From Apostichopus japonicus (Eukaryota; Echinodermata; Holothuroidea; Aspidochirotida; Stichopodidae), in contig NC_092570.1 of assembly GCF_037975245.1 (NCBI RefSeq), positions 3,998,001-4,062,000 of the forward strand: a DNA stretch of 64,000 nt, written 5' to 3'. The translations under genes and the position numbers were made by a program. The notes beneath the pieces were generated by a model. That model worked only from the letters and a program-made list of their open reading frames with translations, was not told where the DNA came from and ran no database searches. This document shows, one piece after another, positions 14,186 to 29,100 of this stretch (within the stretch, counting starts at the first letter, position 1; every line of letters begins with the position of its first letter).

Positions 14186-17100
14186 CTGAAACAGGGGATT
14201 TTAAAGAGAGAAAATGACCGACTTGTCAATACGTTTTTTACCTGGTTTCATGATCTACAAGTTTGATGAATTGATTGGTAGCGGCAGACATTCACAACTT
14301 GTCAAGAAATGAATAAAACATGCAAAAAAAGTAGCCTTCTTCCATAATTTAGTCGGAATAACCTTTCCTACAGATCTCAGATTTTGATGAACTCTTTCAA
14401 AGTTATAACAAAACTTTACCCAATTTAGGATGTCATGAATTAATACTAAATAGTATAATATTACAATTAACAAAGTATTAAACTTTCTTTGTTACAACTT
14501 CTACAACTTCTTTTCTACATATTATTTATTCACTATATTTTCTACATCAAGCACTCTTTGTCACATGCTCATTTGCATATTATCAAGAACTTGTGGCAGA
14601 AACAGGAAATGCGCTAGGTGATAATAGCACACATTTTCTGAGAAAAAGTAACTAAAGACCTTATCAATAATTAATATCCTTAATTTTATTTGTGTATAAA
14701 GTTTAAATATTTAATTCCTCATTAGAATCTAGAGTAGACCTCACATTTGACTACAGACAAAATCATCCTTGGTACATCATCAATCCAATTGACTTATCTT
14801 GAAGGTTGGAAAAGAATGTGTGAAGGTTGAACAAAAGAATGGACATAAAATAACTTTGGCTAATACTGATTGGGCGATTATGATTATTCTGGAAGACATG
14901 AAAAACGTGATTGTTAAAATCCACTTGGGTATTTGTCAAGGTTTCTATAGATGTTTGCAACACCTTTTGCAGGAGACATGACAAGATAAAAAATATAATT
15001 GATGGAATTAACTACAGATCTTTTCATATTCCTGACAAACTTTTCTAGAAATGTCATTGAACATATGTTGAATATTGAAAAAATAAATTGTATAATTTCA
15101 TGTTTAGTTTTGAGGTATATCTTTATATTCCATATATAGTCTCTAATTGAGCAGTGTTGCCTACTCATGAACTTTAATGAGTCCAATTGCAACAGGCACC
15201 CTTTTTCAGACAAGAGTTTTAATTACTTTTTTTGTTCTTAATGTTAATGCCGGAAGTGTTTTGCTAGTAACTGGAATTTGCAACTGCACGAATATAACAA
15301 ATGTCTAAATTGATATAGACCAGAATTTTGTTCTTCAAACGTATTTTTAAATTAGCCATTTTTGGGGATTCTTAGTCATTGATTCAGGTGCATTCATTTG
15401 TGTACACAGCTGGTGTGAATATTGAACATGGCTCTATTATGAAATGCTTACATGACCTTTTTAAAGAAGCCCGAAAAAAAAAAGTCAAATTTCATCTAAA
15501 ACGGTATTGATCTGTATAACGACTGTCACGCCAATTCGAAACTATGGCGACTACGTTAAGTGTAAAATGCGTCCATGGCATATTTGCAATTAATATTTAC
15601 ATTCATTGACTTTCCTACGTGGAGAGGATATCGCCCATAAACTCTCTTTTCCTTGTAATCTTAGTAAAAAGACAGGCGTATGCATGGTTACAAATTTCAG
15701 TTCCAATACTTCACAGCCAAATTTCTCTTCCCAGTATACTTAGTTTGAGAAAAAGTTCTGCCCAGATTCTTGTATAGGCAGATCAGCTAGTAGTGCTTTG
15801 TTTGTTATCTGCTATAAAATTGCCATCGGTCGAGTAACAGCAGGCTATAAGTGTTCGTGTTAACAAATAATAGACTTGGTGAAGGTTTTAATTGAGGCTT
15901 TCATAAACGCAGAGTTTTTTAGGTTTGATCAGGGAAAAAACTAGAAAAAAAAAAAACGTGTGCAAGTATATATTTCAATCGCTCTTCTGGTTTTCAAGAT
16001 TCACGGTTGAAGAAAAAAACAGAATTCTCCTTAATAGCTTCATTAATTATGACTTTGCCCCCTCAGTGAAGCCCTAATTAGTGTTAATGGTATATCCATT
16101 GTTTTATGAATTCTAGTAATTCAACTGAAACATTGTTTCTTTAACTTTGTGTAAACGGCAGAAGCACACTTGGGTGACAGTCAATGATATTTGTCTGAGG
16201 CTCAGGAAACTATAATCATTGTAATGATTTAGTTGTAAATGAAATAATAAAAAAATAGAAAAACTCATGTCCACCATATATTAAGTTTTGTGTTTGCATC
16301 TGGGGAAACTGAACCTACTAGTCTGTGTGTTAGTCTTTATGGTCCAGTCACTTTAACTGATGATCCAAGGATGTTGAAATAATCACTTCTCACGAATTAC
16401 AATGGTATAGAAATAAAACCACGACAGAAAGCAGAGATTTCATAAAAATATGCAATATATCAAAATTAGTTTTCTGCCTAATACAGTCCTCCTTTAAACA
16501 TATCATGAGACAAACATGCATAAAGGGGGGGGGAGGAGAGGGGGAGAGGAGGAGGGAAGGGATGTTTGGTGCTCAGTTAAAACAGCCATCTGCAATCGGG
16601 TCATGATCTTAATGGATAACATTAATATTCATAAATATTCATGATCTCCATCCAATCGGGATAAGTTTGAAAAAGACAATAATAATACCTATCTATACTG
16701 TCCTCCCATATTATGCTTCAAAGCACCCAAACTGACAGTATGAACAGTTCCTAACCTTGATCTGATTCCAATGCTGATGCCAATTTGTATGGACTCTCAT
16801 ATCATGCTTCAAAGCACCCAAACTGACAATATGAACAGTTCCTTACCTTTATCTGATTCTAAAGATATCACTAGCACTTTATCTTTAAATTATTTTCTTT
16901 TTTTGAATGACAACATTAATGTGAAACTATCCAGGTTTTCTACATTTTCAAAAAAAAAAGAAATGAAAACTTTTGCCCTAAAAACCCAATCATCTTCACA
17001 GCAGAATAAGAATTAGACCAGAATGTGAAAATTTTTGCTTCTTTTGCTTCGAGTGACAGCTAAACATTGTACAATGAAAAAAAATGTTCCTAGATTCTAA

Positions 17101-20100
17101 TTAAGCTGGATGCTTTAATTGATTTCCCAATGATTGCCTAAGAAAACTATGAAGCAACTGTGCAAAGGGTCAGATATTGTAATAATAATGTCACCTTAAC
17201 TATATTTTGAACACTGTGCAGGGAAGGCCTACCCTTGTGGCTTAAAGAGACTCCCCATACCCGATACGTGCAATGTTGGCCGATCGCTTTATTCGCCGAT
17301 GCCGACCAATTGAAATCTCTATCGCAGGCTGGATTTAGATCACAGCAGACCCATCTATTGAGAAACCACTGTGTCTCCACAGAGGTTCTCGGGAAACTGT
17401 AAGGTGGCAGTATAACGTACTCTTACCATAGAGTATAAATATTTTCTTGCTTGCATCTCTGTGGTGAGGTGTTACTCTAAAAGTTACAGCCCTCCTCAAA
17501 TTCACTCGAACATTTAATAATTGTTACTTAATAGCAAAAATTACCCCACTACTCCTTGAGCGCACATAATTAATTGACCAGCCACCGTATGATTGTAAAC
17601 ACAAGTGCTCTAATGGCCAGCACCACTTTCCTGTGTGAAGAAAAAAATTTGGCTTGACCACTGAAATGGTACACTGTGTGTGTAATCATGAATTTGTGCA
17701 GAGGAGGGTTCAGTGTGGCTAGCATTAACAACTGGCGTAGATATTCAATCTCCCCTGTGTTTGGCCAAAAACAGGGAACTGGGTTGGTACTTGCTATAAC
17801 TGGCAGTGAAGATAGTTATGTAGTGTGACCCACATACAAGGGTTATGCATACCTTTAGGTCCATGAACTCTGACCTTGAGCTGACCTGCTCCAGCTCCTT
17901 TGGTCTCGCATATGAAACGGCCGTTGTAATCGGTGATGATGCCGTGGTTCAGACCTGGACCACGAGCAATGACCTGAGAGGCGTCAGGGGGTGCGGAGAC
18001 CCTCAGGGTGAATGGACTTCCTGTTTTAGATTTAGAAAAAAAAAAAAAAAAACATTTTCAAATGTGTGATACTTGATGGGGTAATTAGTAATGGATCGAT
18101 ATCGCTGTAAAGAACAATTAAAAATAAACAGCAATTGATCAGCGACCAATAGATTAAATAGTCAATGTTGAGCAAAACTTCACTTTCAATGAATCTAATT
18201 CGATAAAGAAGTATCTTGAAGATTTGTATAGTGGATTATTCAGTTTCTGGAGCAAAATGATAAGGATGTAAAACTCCAAACAACAGCAAAATTATGCAAA
18301 AAAATTTACTGATTTTTTTATATTTTGTATAAGCATGTGGTCCTAGAAGAATACATTTAACCACATTCATAAAGGGGATACATGCAAATGATTGGGTTGG
18401 TAGTTACTTATAATGTAATAAAAATATTAATCTCCAAAATATATTGCTCACACCAACTGACACAACTGGACTGTTGAGAACACTAATTTTTATGATGTCA
18501 CGTCAATGTCAGTGACAATTCTGTCAAGAAGGTGCAGGGAATGGAGAATGTGGTGAGGTACAGATTAATACTTATGGGATGAACATTTTACAAGTGTGCA
18601 ACAGGTGGGAGGGGGGCCAGGGGCGAGAGTGACGGGATGGGGGGTTAGGTTATTTGTGTACAATGTGAGTACCTAGAGATGAAAGATAGAGCAATTATGA
18701 TAATTATAATTGTTTATGCAAATGAATTGACCTATGACCTTAGCATCTTTTTCAACATTCTATAAATTTACTATAGAGCATTCTTATAAAGCAACCACCC
18801 ATATTTGGTATGTGGGCACTTGATGAACATCCCTTAGTTTCCGGAAAATATAGTCAAAAGTTATCAGCTCTTCCAAATTAGATAGACTACTATATTTATG
18901 GAAGAAGGTGGGAATGGAGAATGTGGTGAGGTACAGATTAATTCTCATGGGATGAACACTTTACAAGTGTGCAACAGGTTGGAGGGGCCGGCCAGGGGCG
19001 AGAGTGATAGGGGGTGGGGGGGTTAGGTTATTTCATATCATTTATGAATGAATGGTTCTCATCCTTCTACATGTTACACTAGAACCAAATCAACTATAAT
19101 ACTTGCCACTTGAGACAAATATTACGGACAAATGTTGCACAGATACTAAAGAGAAACTAACCGTTGATATGTTCGTTGCCGTACAAAATCACCAGTCTGT
19201 GGTTTCCAGGTTCTTTCGGTGTTATGAGGAGAGAGTAAAAGCCATCTTCACTCCTGCCGATGTGTACGTCAGCAGGCTTTGTAGGTCCCATGCATTTGGC
19301 TTCCAAGTTACCTGGAAACAAACACGCAGATGGTAGAGTTATGAAATCATAGGCAGCTAGCACTCTTTACCATCATCATTAAAAACATTGCTGAATGCTT
19401 AAACTTGTTATAAAAAAAAGCAAAATTTAAGATTATTTTCTGACACATTCTCACACAGATGCATGAACGGAGACCATCAATATCAAAACAAAACGTGAGT
19501 TTGTTTAAAATTTGTACCAAAACTTTTGGGCAACTTTCATTGTTGCAGGTCAGAGATGTATCGTAATTGGTATGAGAAATATGGTAATTACTGCCGTAAC
19601 ACCTATGGATCAGTTATCCATACGTGCTCAATTTATACGACCCACTTAGGACATGTGTACAAGTGTACATGACACTCCCAGTTGTCAATCCTAATCACAA
19701 GTATAACCTTCTTTGTTACATCAAATACACAAGCAACAACAACATCAACAACAACAATAGAATCATTCACTCTTGACCAAGCATGTACATATTTTATGAA
19801 AACAAAAAAAATCTTGCCCATCCTTCTCAACACAGATAGAAACACTTTAAAAACAAATACTTTATAAACTTTATAAACAAACAGACTATTATAGCCGATA
19901 AGGGAGTGGATTCTGACAAAGGGACCATACACCGGTAATCCTCGATAATCCCGACGATAATCTTCGATGAGTCTACTTGTTTGGGTCTTAAATATTCTAG
20001 GAGTACAAAATGAAGCTACTAGTTGTCTGATGATCGCTAAACGTGTGAAACTCTGAGCTGCAACTACTAGTGTTCCACTAGTCTCAACTAATTCTATAAA

Positions 20101-23100
20101 TATATATACATACATACATACATTTATAGCCTACATGTAACTGGACATGTTTGCACTGCATCTTGCCTTACTTTGAACTTATGAAGTTAACAAAGCTGTT
20201 GCTAATAAGGTTTGTTAAATAATCTTAACTTACCTGTCTCCCCACAACAACAACACAAGCCAAAGCAAAGCCGTCTTCAGCGATGCCATTCGATGTCTGT
20301 TTTAATAGGTTTAAAGAGCTTGCTACTAAGAAAAGATGGGGGAAGACTGCCCCCCACCATCTTTTTCCTTGTTCTATTTGTTTCAAACCTATCAAAACAC
20401 GACCAATCCACTGGCATCTCTGGAGAAGGCTTTGCCTTGTGAAGTTGTCATGAGCAGTAAATATGCAGTAGGTAATTGAAGGAAAATATGCAAATACCTT
20501 AATGTTATATTACCTTACTATATATTCGTATATTAAAATATGACATTCTTGCAATAATCAGTCCGGAAACAACCGCCCAAAAAAAGAAAACCTTAAATAT
20601 CTTTAGAAGCATACCTTCAGCAGCATCCCTGGTGTCGATGATAAACTTTCCTGTTTTTCCAGAGATCAGACCTTTAAACGAAGAGGCCCGAACCTTCTCG
20701 GCGTGTGGACTGGCTTGGACGTTGACCTTGAATGGAGAATTCGGGATCTGTTTCTCTGACCACGCCACGTAAACAATGTGAGTACCTAGAGAGGAAAGAT
20801 AGAGCAATTAATGATAATTATAATTGTTATACAATTGATTTGACCTATGACCTAAGCATCTTTTCAACATTCCATTAATTCACTATAGAGCATTATTAAA
20901 GCAACCACCCATATTTGGTACACATAGTGGTCAGATGATGAACATCCCTTAGTTTCGGGAAAAAAATAGTCAAAAGTTATCAACTCTTCCAAATTAGATA
21001 GATTATTATTTATGGATGCAAGAACTGCAGGTTTTTTGGTTTGGGAATTGCCCCAGAACTTTCAGTTTTCCTGACTGGCATCTATTTGACTTAGAAAATG
21101 CAAAATATTCATCGGGCCTAGCCTTAAGCAATCAAACACTGCCCAACTACCGACGATTTTCCACGTAAGGACAGTTGAGTCAAGTGGGCTGGCTGGCTGG
21201 AGATCCAATCTGGCAACTTGCAGCATCTATGGAACTACGTTCAGAACTAGTGAATCCTTTGAGGCAGAAATGTGGGCCTTTTTTCATTTAGATTCAAGTC
21301 TCTTACTTCATTCAAAAGTTCTCTAAAATAATACTACTCATTACCTGCTTTCTCTGCCATGTAGGTCACTTTGTACATGTTCTCTGTCGTTCCGTAGGGT
21401 TCCAGCTTAAAGTCCAAATCTTCTGTGGTACCGGTGATGGAAACACTTGGGGTACCTGTGAGGTCGACAGGCCGGAATAAACCAATCAAATATTTGTCAT
21501 AAAGAGATTATTTTTTGTGTGTGCACCAGTGTCCTTCTGTAAAGTTTGCTGCATGTACGACTAGTCTTGTTGAGCGTTAGTAGCCTATGTAACTGTACCT
21601 TTCAAGTTGATGTTTTGAGAAATATCGGCTCCATAAAAATAATATTCAAAGCAGTAATTAATTTTAACACATTAACTTCATCAACATAAAATTTAAAGGA
21701 AATCAAATTAAAAGCAGTTTCTCACATTTGCATTTACCCTCCCACGTGGTACTCCCCCTCTCCCCTCCCAACCTTACCCATCTCTCACTCCCCCTCCCCC
21801 TCCCAACCTTCCCCTCTCTCCCTCCCCTCCTAACCTTCCCCCTCTCCCTCCCAACCTTCCACGTCTCTCCCTCCCCCTCCTAACCTTCTCCCTCCCCCTC
21901 CAAACCTTCCCCTCTCTCCCTCCCCCTCGCAACCTTCCCCCTCTCTCCCTCCCACTCCTAACCTTCCCCCCTCCCCCTCCCAACCTTCCACGTCTCTCCC
22001 TCCCCCTCCTAACCTTCTCCCTCCCCCTCCAAACCTTCCCCCTCTCTCCCTCCCCCTCGCAACCTTCCCCCTCTCTCCTCCCACTCCTAACCTTCCCTCT
22101 CTCTCCCTCCCCCTCCTAACCTTCCCCCATCTCCCTCCCAACCTTCCACGTCTCTCCCTCCCCCTCCTAACCTTCTCCCTCCCCCTCGCAACCTTCCCCC
22201 TCTCTCCCTCCCCCTCCTAACCTTCTCCCTCCCCCTACTAACCTCTCTCTCTCCCTCCCCCTCCCAACCTTCACATTATACCTCTTTAAACAGAGCTCGG
22301 TTCCTACTCACCTGCGCCTGCTTGAGTTCCATCGATGATAAATTCTGTAGGTACGTAAACTTTAGTGCTTCTGATTCCCTCTCCTTTGATCACCACCTTG
22401 GTGTTATCTATGGGAAGCTCCTTCTCTCGGGCGTAGCCCTCGAACGGGGATCCCTTGATGTGAGAACCAGCCCACATGACTTTAATGATGCAGTTACCTG
22501 TACATGGTAAAAAGTAACAGACTTGCAGACACAGACACACACATATATACATATAAAAATAACAGTGTTGTTGATCTTACTTGAAGTATTAAATATAATT
22601 TAAAGGGTCGTTAGAAGGCCCAAAATTAAGAGCACCAAAAGATTTCACAGATATACTCTTCTGGAATTTCTGACCATCGATCGCTCCAAATTATTTTTGA
22701 AACTAAGGATCAAGTGTTCAACTAGACAACCTTATGAACAAGTAAAAACAATTTTTGTTGTTATGGCATGAAATGAACATTATCACTGGCCAGTTTGTAG
22801 CAACACTGATGGACTACTTGATTTGGCTTTGGCTAAGGGCATCCACATTTTCATTTCATGTGAATCAAGATTCTGGGGAAAAGCTGTGTTAGGTATGAGG
22901 CAAATCCACTATTTATGAAAACATTATGAAAGAATGTAAAAGTGATGTTTGTGCAATATCTAAATATCTAGTCCTACAAATAAGTTGAAAAAAATGTCAT
23001 AAATCAGACTTATTTCTTTCTTTTTACTTCTCCTACATCTTTGTGGATGCACTATTTACAAAAGTAGATTTTCTTACCCTCCTTGGGTGCTGAAAAAGTA

Positions 23101-26100
23101 AGGACATAATTGCTGTCTGAGACTCGATCCACTTGAACCGGAAGGATGGCATTGGCCGTTTCCATCTCCGCTCTCAGATCACCTGTATAAAAATTAAGAG
23201 AATAAAGGAAATCATAACATGACTATTATTATTATTATTATTATATACAAGGTTAAAAGTGAAATTATGAAAGTAAATTTACCAAGAGTTATGGTATTAG
23301 ATGTTCTATGGCCCCTAACACCAAGATGGGGGGGGGTGAGTGAGGCCTTGGAGGAGGTAACCTCAATTACTCTTGCAGCAGTGATCTTTATGCCGGCAAG
23401 GTACCACCTCAGGCAGCAATTTTAATACCATCAAAATACCAATGGATCAAGGTGGTGGCATTTGAAGCTGTGGCTGAGTGCATAAAGGCGGTGGCACTTG
23501 AAGCAATGGGGCTTAGCAATCAGAAGGTCTGGGTTCGATACCCGGTCGGGTCATAGTCAGGTGGGTTTTCATCCAAGAGCAATCTATGGTTTTCCCATCT
23601 GAAATGCCTCTCTAAAAAGAGTTAAAATTGGAATCCACCCAACGTGTAAATTGTTATCCATAAGCCCTAGCAGGTGTCTACCACATTTGTGGTCACTCAA
23701 GCGTCGAAAAATAACTGCTGATTATTATTATTATAAAACTATCGAAACTTGGTCTCACTCTTTGCCCCTCCCCCACCCACTCGCAATAATCCCCTCCCTC
23801 CCCCTCCCCACCAGGGATTCAATGGCAGTATGATACATGATACATGAGAGGAAAGTAAGTCCCGAGCGATGGGAGTATTTGTGAATGATGTAGTCTAACC
23901 TGGTCCTGCGTCTCCTGTATCTACTTCAACACGGTAAGTCTCCTTCAGGAGAAGGTCCAAGGTCCCGTATTCATTTCTGGCTGTCGGGAAACCAGCAAAC
24001 CTCACTTTCCTTGGATCTGTGATCTTGGCTTGGAATGGAGCACCTGCATTGCAAAGGGAAATAGGAGAGACAATTGTCAAAAAAAAGTGAAAGTAGAGAA
24101 CATATAACAAAAAACAACATATATATATATATATTACATAAAAAATTTAAATGTGGATAAAATCCTCTTAACAAAAACATGTTCATCTCTCCCGCTATAA
24201 GGCACCCAGGACGGCAGTTCTCTTCATAAATTATTCCATTGGCATCTGACTCTTTGCAGCCCCACCCCATCCCTGCTCCCCCCCCCCCCAAAAAAAAACT
24301 TGTCTTGAGATTCCTGCATTGTGACACATGTAAAATGCTAGATATGCTAATAGAGATTGATGGGGCATCAAAAGCTGAGAAAACATTATCAATAAACTTT
24401 TGGAATATCTGCTATTTTAAATATTACGTATGTAAAGGTGAAAGTTGAAAATTGTTTTTTGTCATCAGGGGCATAGTACACATTACACCACTCCATCCAT
24501 ACCTTTCAGCTTTAGGGTGTAAAAAAACAAATACAGACTTTTAGAAGCATGTAGGAAATTAACCAGGAAAATGAACCAGTCTGTACTCACCATAAATGAG
24601 CCTTTCTCCATAAAGGACTCTGATGTTGAAGATTCCCACCTCCGTTGGCACGTACGTTACTGTGTACGTTCCGTCACCGTTCGAAAGCATCGTCACCTTA
24701 GCCATGGAATTGGGACCTGTATCGGGACAAGTTGGAAACTTTCACAAAAGCCAGCATGTACTGATCAAACAATCCATTTGAAAGTGATAAAGTTTGAGAT
24801 ATTTCATGTCTTTATCATGATAATATTTGATTTTTATATAGCACTTTATACCAGCGATAGGTCTCAAAGCGCTTTACAGACGTTATATTACCCCTGGTCA
24901 ATGATAACCTGTCCCAGAGACAATCCCTCCAGTCAGCTGCAGTTTTATACTGCGCCCAATGACAAGTTACCTCAGAGGTATACCCATCTAACCCCTAGTT
25001 GGAGAGAGGCAAGTGAGATAAAGCATCTTGCCCAAGGACACAACGTAATGAACTAGGCAGGAATCGAACCAGCAATCCTTGGATCACGAGTCTAACGCCT
25101 TAGCCAATTGGCTACCACGCTCTCATGTACTCTTAAAAAATTGACACCCTCCCTCCCAACCCCTTAACCTCCAACTACCATCTATATAAATACAAATCAT
25201 TGCCTTAAAGCCACCTCTCAAATTAGCAACGACCTTGTTCTTGCATGTTTCTGACACAGTGGCGACCAGTTTCGAGCGGGTAAACCTGGATCGAAATTTT
25301 CTATTTGAAAAAAAACAAAGAAAAAATAATCACTAAGCAAATCATGCAAAGAATTTTTTTATTTCTGGCTTTTTACCTTCAACACTGACTTTTAATTCGG
25401 ATTTGCCTGCCTGGCTGGGATCCACGACAAATGTAGTCGGCTGGTCCTCCCTTCCCCTCGTCAAGCCATCCCCAGAGGCCGTCACTCTGTTAGGGTCAAA
25501 CACTCTAAATTTAGCTGGTTCATCTGTTAAGAGGGAAAGAAAAAAGTTTGCAATAATAAGATTATAAAACCCTTCATACAAACTGATCTGAATGCTCGGA
25601 TGTAGGTGAAGATGTCTGGTTTATTTCGAGCTTCCCAATTGCCATGCTATGATTCATTATATAAATGCCGGTAAATACTGTCAATTAAAAAAGAAAAATA
25701 TGAAAAACTTGTGACAACACCAATTTAAGTCTAAAGCTAAAGGAAGGATATATAATTTTATATTAACTGTCTGTGTAATATATAATGGGTCAGAAATTCC
25801 AGAAAACATCAAACTTGCAAAAGATTTTAGAAAAATCTTCCAAACCACAAATAAAGGAGTGAACAGTGTTAACTTTATCAGAGACAAATTCAGGTGAATA
25901 TTAACTCCAAACTCACAGACCTTAATCAAGTTAACCCACTCGACTACCACCCACCCCACTGACCTTCCACCTGGCTTCCTTTGACCACCAATCAAACCAT
26001 ATTTGACGAAAATTTGTGTAAAATCAAATCTCTAATCCTTATTTAATCATTGAACACAGAACTAACATATAGGTAAACAGGACGATAGTGGTTCATTACT

Positions 26101-29100
26101 TTGTTATTTATTCAGCTGGTACCATAGTCTGACTCGTGAAGCATAAATGTACAGGCTTTTAATTATACATATTTATATATATGACTGAAGGCAAATGAAC
26201 ATCCTGTTATTATTATTATTATAATTAAGCCTCTACACCAGAAGGAGAATTGTTATATGGCCAATCAAATGGGTATATGGAGTAGCATCTTTGACACAAG
26301 ACCAAAAGGACATGTGACCAGTCTGGAAGTGTCATCTTCCAGGGTGATGATCTTTTCATTACCTAAATGCCTTAATCAGATATATAGGAACTACCCTTTC
26401 GAAGTCAAGAGGCTGTGGTGGCAGTGATAACTTTCTAAAGTAAATTACTCACAACTAATACTATCAAAATAATTTAATAAAAAACACATGAAAATATATC
26501 TATAGGGTCATCAAATATCTCACAACCAATCCCCTCCCCCCCCCCCTTCTCTCACAAAATATGCTATTCAAGTCATGATTGGTGATAAATCTTTTCAAGT
26601 TTTTGGTCTCTGTCTCTGGAACCAGCTGCCTGTGGGTATTCGAGTGGCGGTTTCCATCTCGGTCTTCAAAGGTCTGATGAAAACATATTTATTTACTACA
26701 GAGTAATGTTTGTATTTTTTGCTTGCATTTAGGCTTGGTGTTTGTTATTATTGTGTAGTTTATATTTGTTTCTGTAAAGTGCTGTGATCTTTTGTAGAGC
26801 GCTCTATCAAATACCTAGTAATAATAATAATAATAAGTCACAAAACCTGTAACGGGATTCCTGTCCCAGAGGATGTTCACAGTGTAGTCTCCGACGGCAT
26901 CTGCGATGGTAAAGATGGTGAACATGCTCCCGTCCTGTTCTAACCTGACGGGGAGGTCGTGCATACCGTTTGAGATGGTAACGGTCAGCTCCCCTTTACC
27001 CGCTTCTGATACGTCCACTGTAATTCGAGGAGAGAAAGAATTATAGTACAGAGGGGTAAGAGTTGAAGGGATATTTATATAGTTACACACAATATAGAGG
27101 GTAAACTATTTATGATTGGGATAAAACATTCATGGGTAAGATGTACATTGATTGACTGGATTTCCAATTATTTATTTTAGTTTTATTATTTTCCAAAGGT
27201 TAGGAAAGCCACCTGAAGCTCATTTCAAACCTTATATTCATGTGATGACCTTTGGATGAACACCACGCTTTTTCATACTATCGAGCCTTCTCTTTTTGAT
27301 GGGCGTTAAGATAGGCAGACATGTAAACTGTGGCTCCCACTCGTGGGACCCCCAGTTCAAGTCCCTATCCCATGGACGAGAGGGTACCTCAGTGTACCTC
27401 ACGATCTGACCACTTCCTCACAAAGTTGAGGCAGGTGTGGGCACCCCACTCCATTCAGTGCTGCTATGGTGCCAGTGAAAGAAGCTGTTTTGAAACAACC
27501 CCCTAACATATCCAGTACCCAATTTGCAAACCAGAACGAACCAAAATCCCCGCTCAACGAAATTTCAAAGCAGCAATCTGTTTTGAGGTGAGGATTTGCA
27601 GCTGGAAGTTAATGATTCGGGGGTGGACTATACCCCACCTTTACCTCATCGATGGCATAGTTGTCCCTTAATTCCTGCTTTACCCCACCTTTACCTTACT
27701 GATGGCATAAAGTCCCTTAATTCCTGCTATATCCCACCTTTACCTCATCGATGGCATAGTGGTCCCTTAATGCTTCATGTAGCACCAGATATGTGACATG
27801 CCAGCATTTAGCAAGTTGTCTTTGTCAGGTTTTTGTCTTGAAATATGAACATGAACCCGTATGAATTTAACCAATCACAATACAAGATTCAAAGTCTGAC
27901 CTCAGTTAATTCTCATCAAAGGATATATTTGCCATTTAACTCCTTGATTTCATTTAAAACCAAATTGAAATTCCTGGAAGCAGTTAGAACAGCTGTTATT
28001 ATACCTGGAAGTATGAATTATGCATAATCCAATGAAAACTTTATATTATCTCTGGCTCAAAGAATCATAAGATGTTTCTACGGACACTCATCCAACTAAA
28101 AATACATCTCACAAAACTGCAGAAACCAAAACAGATTGACAAAATGAAATCAAATTCGAGCAGCTTATGATGTGGATCATCAGATAGCCCTTTGCATACC
28201 TAGCTGGTTAATATAAACAACATTCCATATATTCTGCCATTGTACATTTTAATATCTATATCTCTCTCTTGTATTCAGACAACGACGTCTCTCTCACATT
28301 CTAAAGATTTTAATCTAGATGACCTATTGTAAAACTTAAGTTTACACAAAAAATGAGATAAGCTGAATTCCTAACTCCAGAAATACAATAGAAACACAAG
28401 ACATGTTGATGGTACATGATACCCTGTTGCAGGCCTGGGGGCAAAGTCGAAAGTTGAGAAGACATCAATGATGTGTTTGTATTGTTTACCAAAATCCTTG
28501 GCTACATAGCTCTATCTCTGGGTTGTTATACTGCAAGTATCATAATTGAAATGCTTTGATGTTTTATCTTCTTATTGTGGCGCTGTCTACTCATTTTATG
28601 GGCGTTCCAACATAAGATAATATGACTGGCACAGTTAGATTAACACTTGCAACTTCCTACAGATCAGTATATGGCTACATATGTCAACAGTGAACAGTGT
28701 GAAGTCACAGAAGCTATTATACTGTATAACACAGCTTTAACAGGATTGGGGATACTACAGTATGTGCTGTGCACACGGTGGGTTTTTATTCTTCTTTTTT
28801 GTGTGTGTTTTTGGGGTTTCTGTTTTTTTCTTCTTTTACATTAACTGCAAATTTTACTCTTATCAGGGGTTTAGTAAAGTAACATTCAGTTTTTACTGAG
28901 ACTAATCTGGTCCAACTGTCAAGAACCCTTATAATTTTCACATAAAAACTAAAGGTCATGACAGAGGTTACAATTTGTGTAAATGGGAAAGGGGATGGTG
29001 ATGTTTGTACCTTGTTGACTGATCTGGGAAATTACTACAAGAAGTAAGCATATATGACCCCCCCCCCCAACACCGCCCCCCCTGAAATTGGAAATTCTGG

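Larger units (their letters stand above)
20786..22311 (-). other. Introns flanking the repeat 5 middle exon
   Basis: The first part (20786-21344) includes the source of the duplicated segment at 18659. The second (21456-22311) is dominated by the CT-rich minisatellite. The exon at 21345-21455 lies between them. Confidence 0.8.

Noticed and set aside
19633-20115. 160-codon open frame on the minus strand
   Set aside because: It lies inside an intron, has Val/Phe-rich low-complexity content, no splice-consistent edges that fit the filamin frame and no recognisable motif.
21774-22141. Gly/Arg-rich open frames on the minus strand
   Set aside because: They are translations of the CT-rich minisatellite, not a real glycine-rich protein.
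24571-25056. 161-codon open frame on the plus strand
   Set aside because: It runs antisense through a filamin exon and a SINE, which explains its length.
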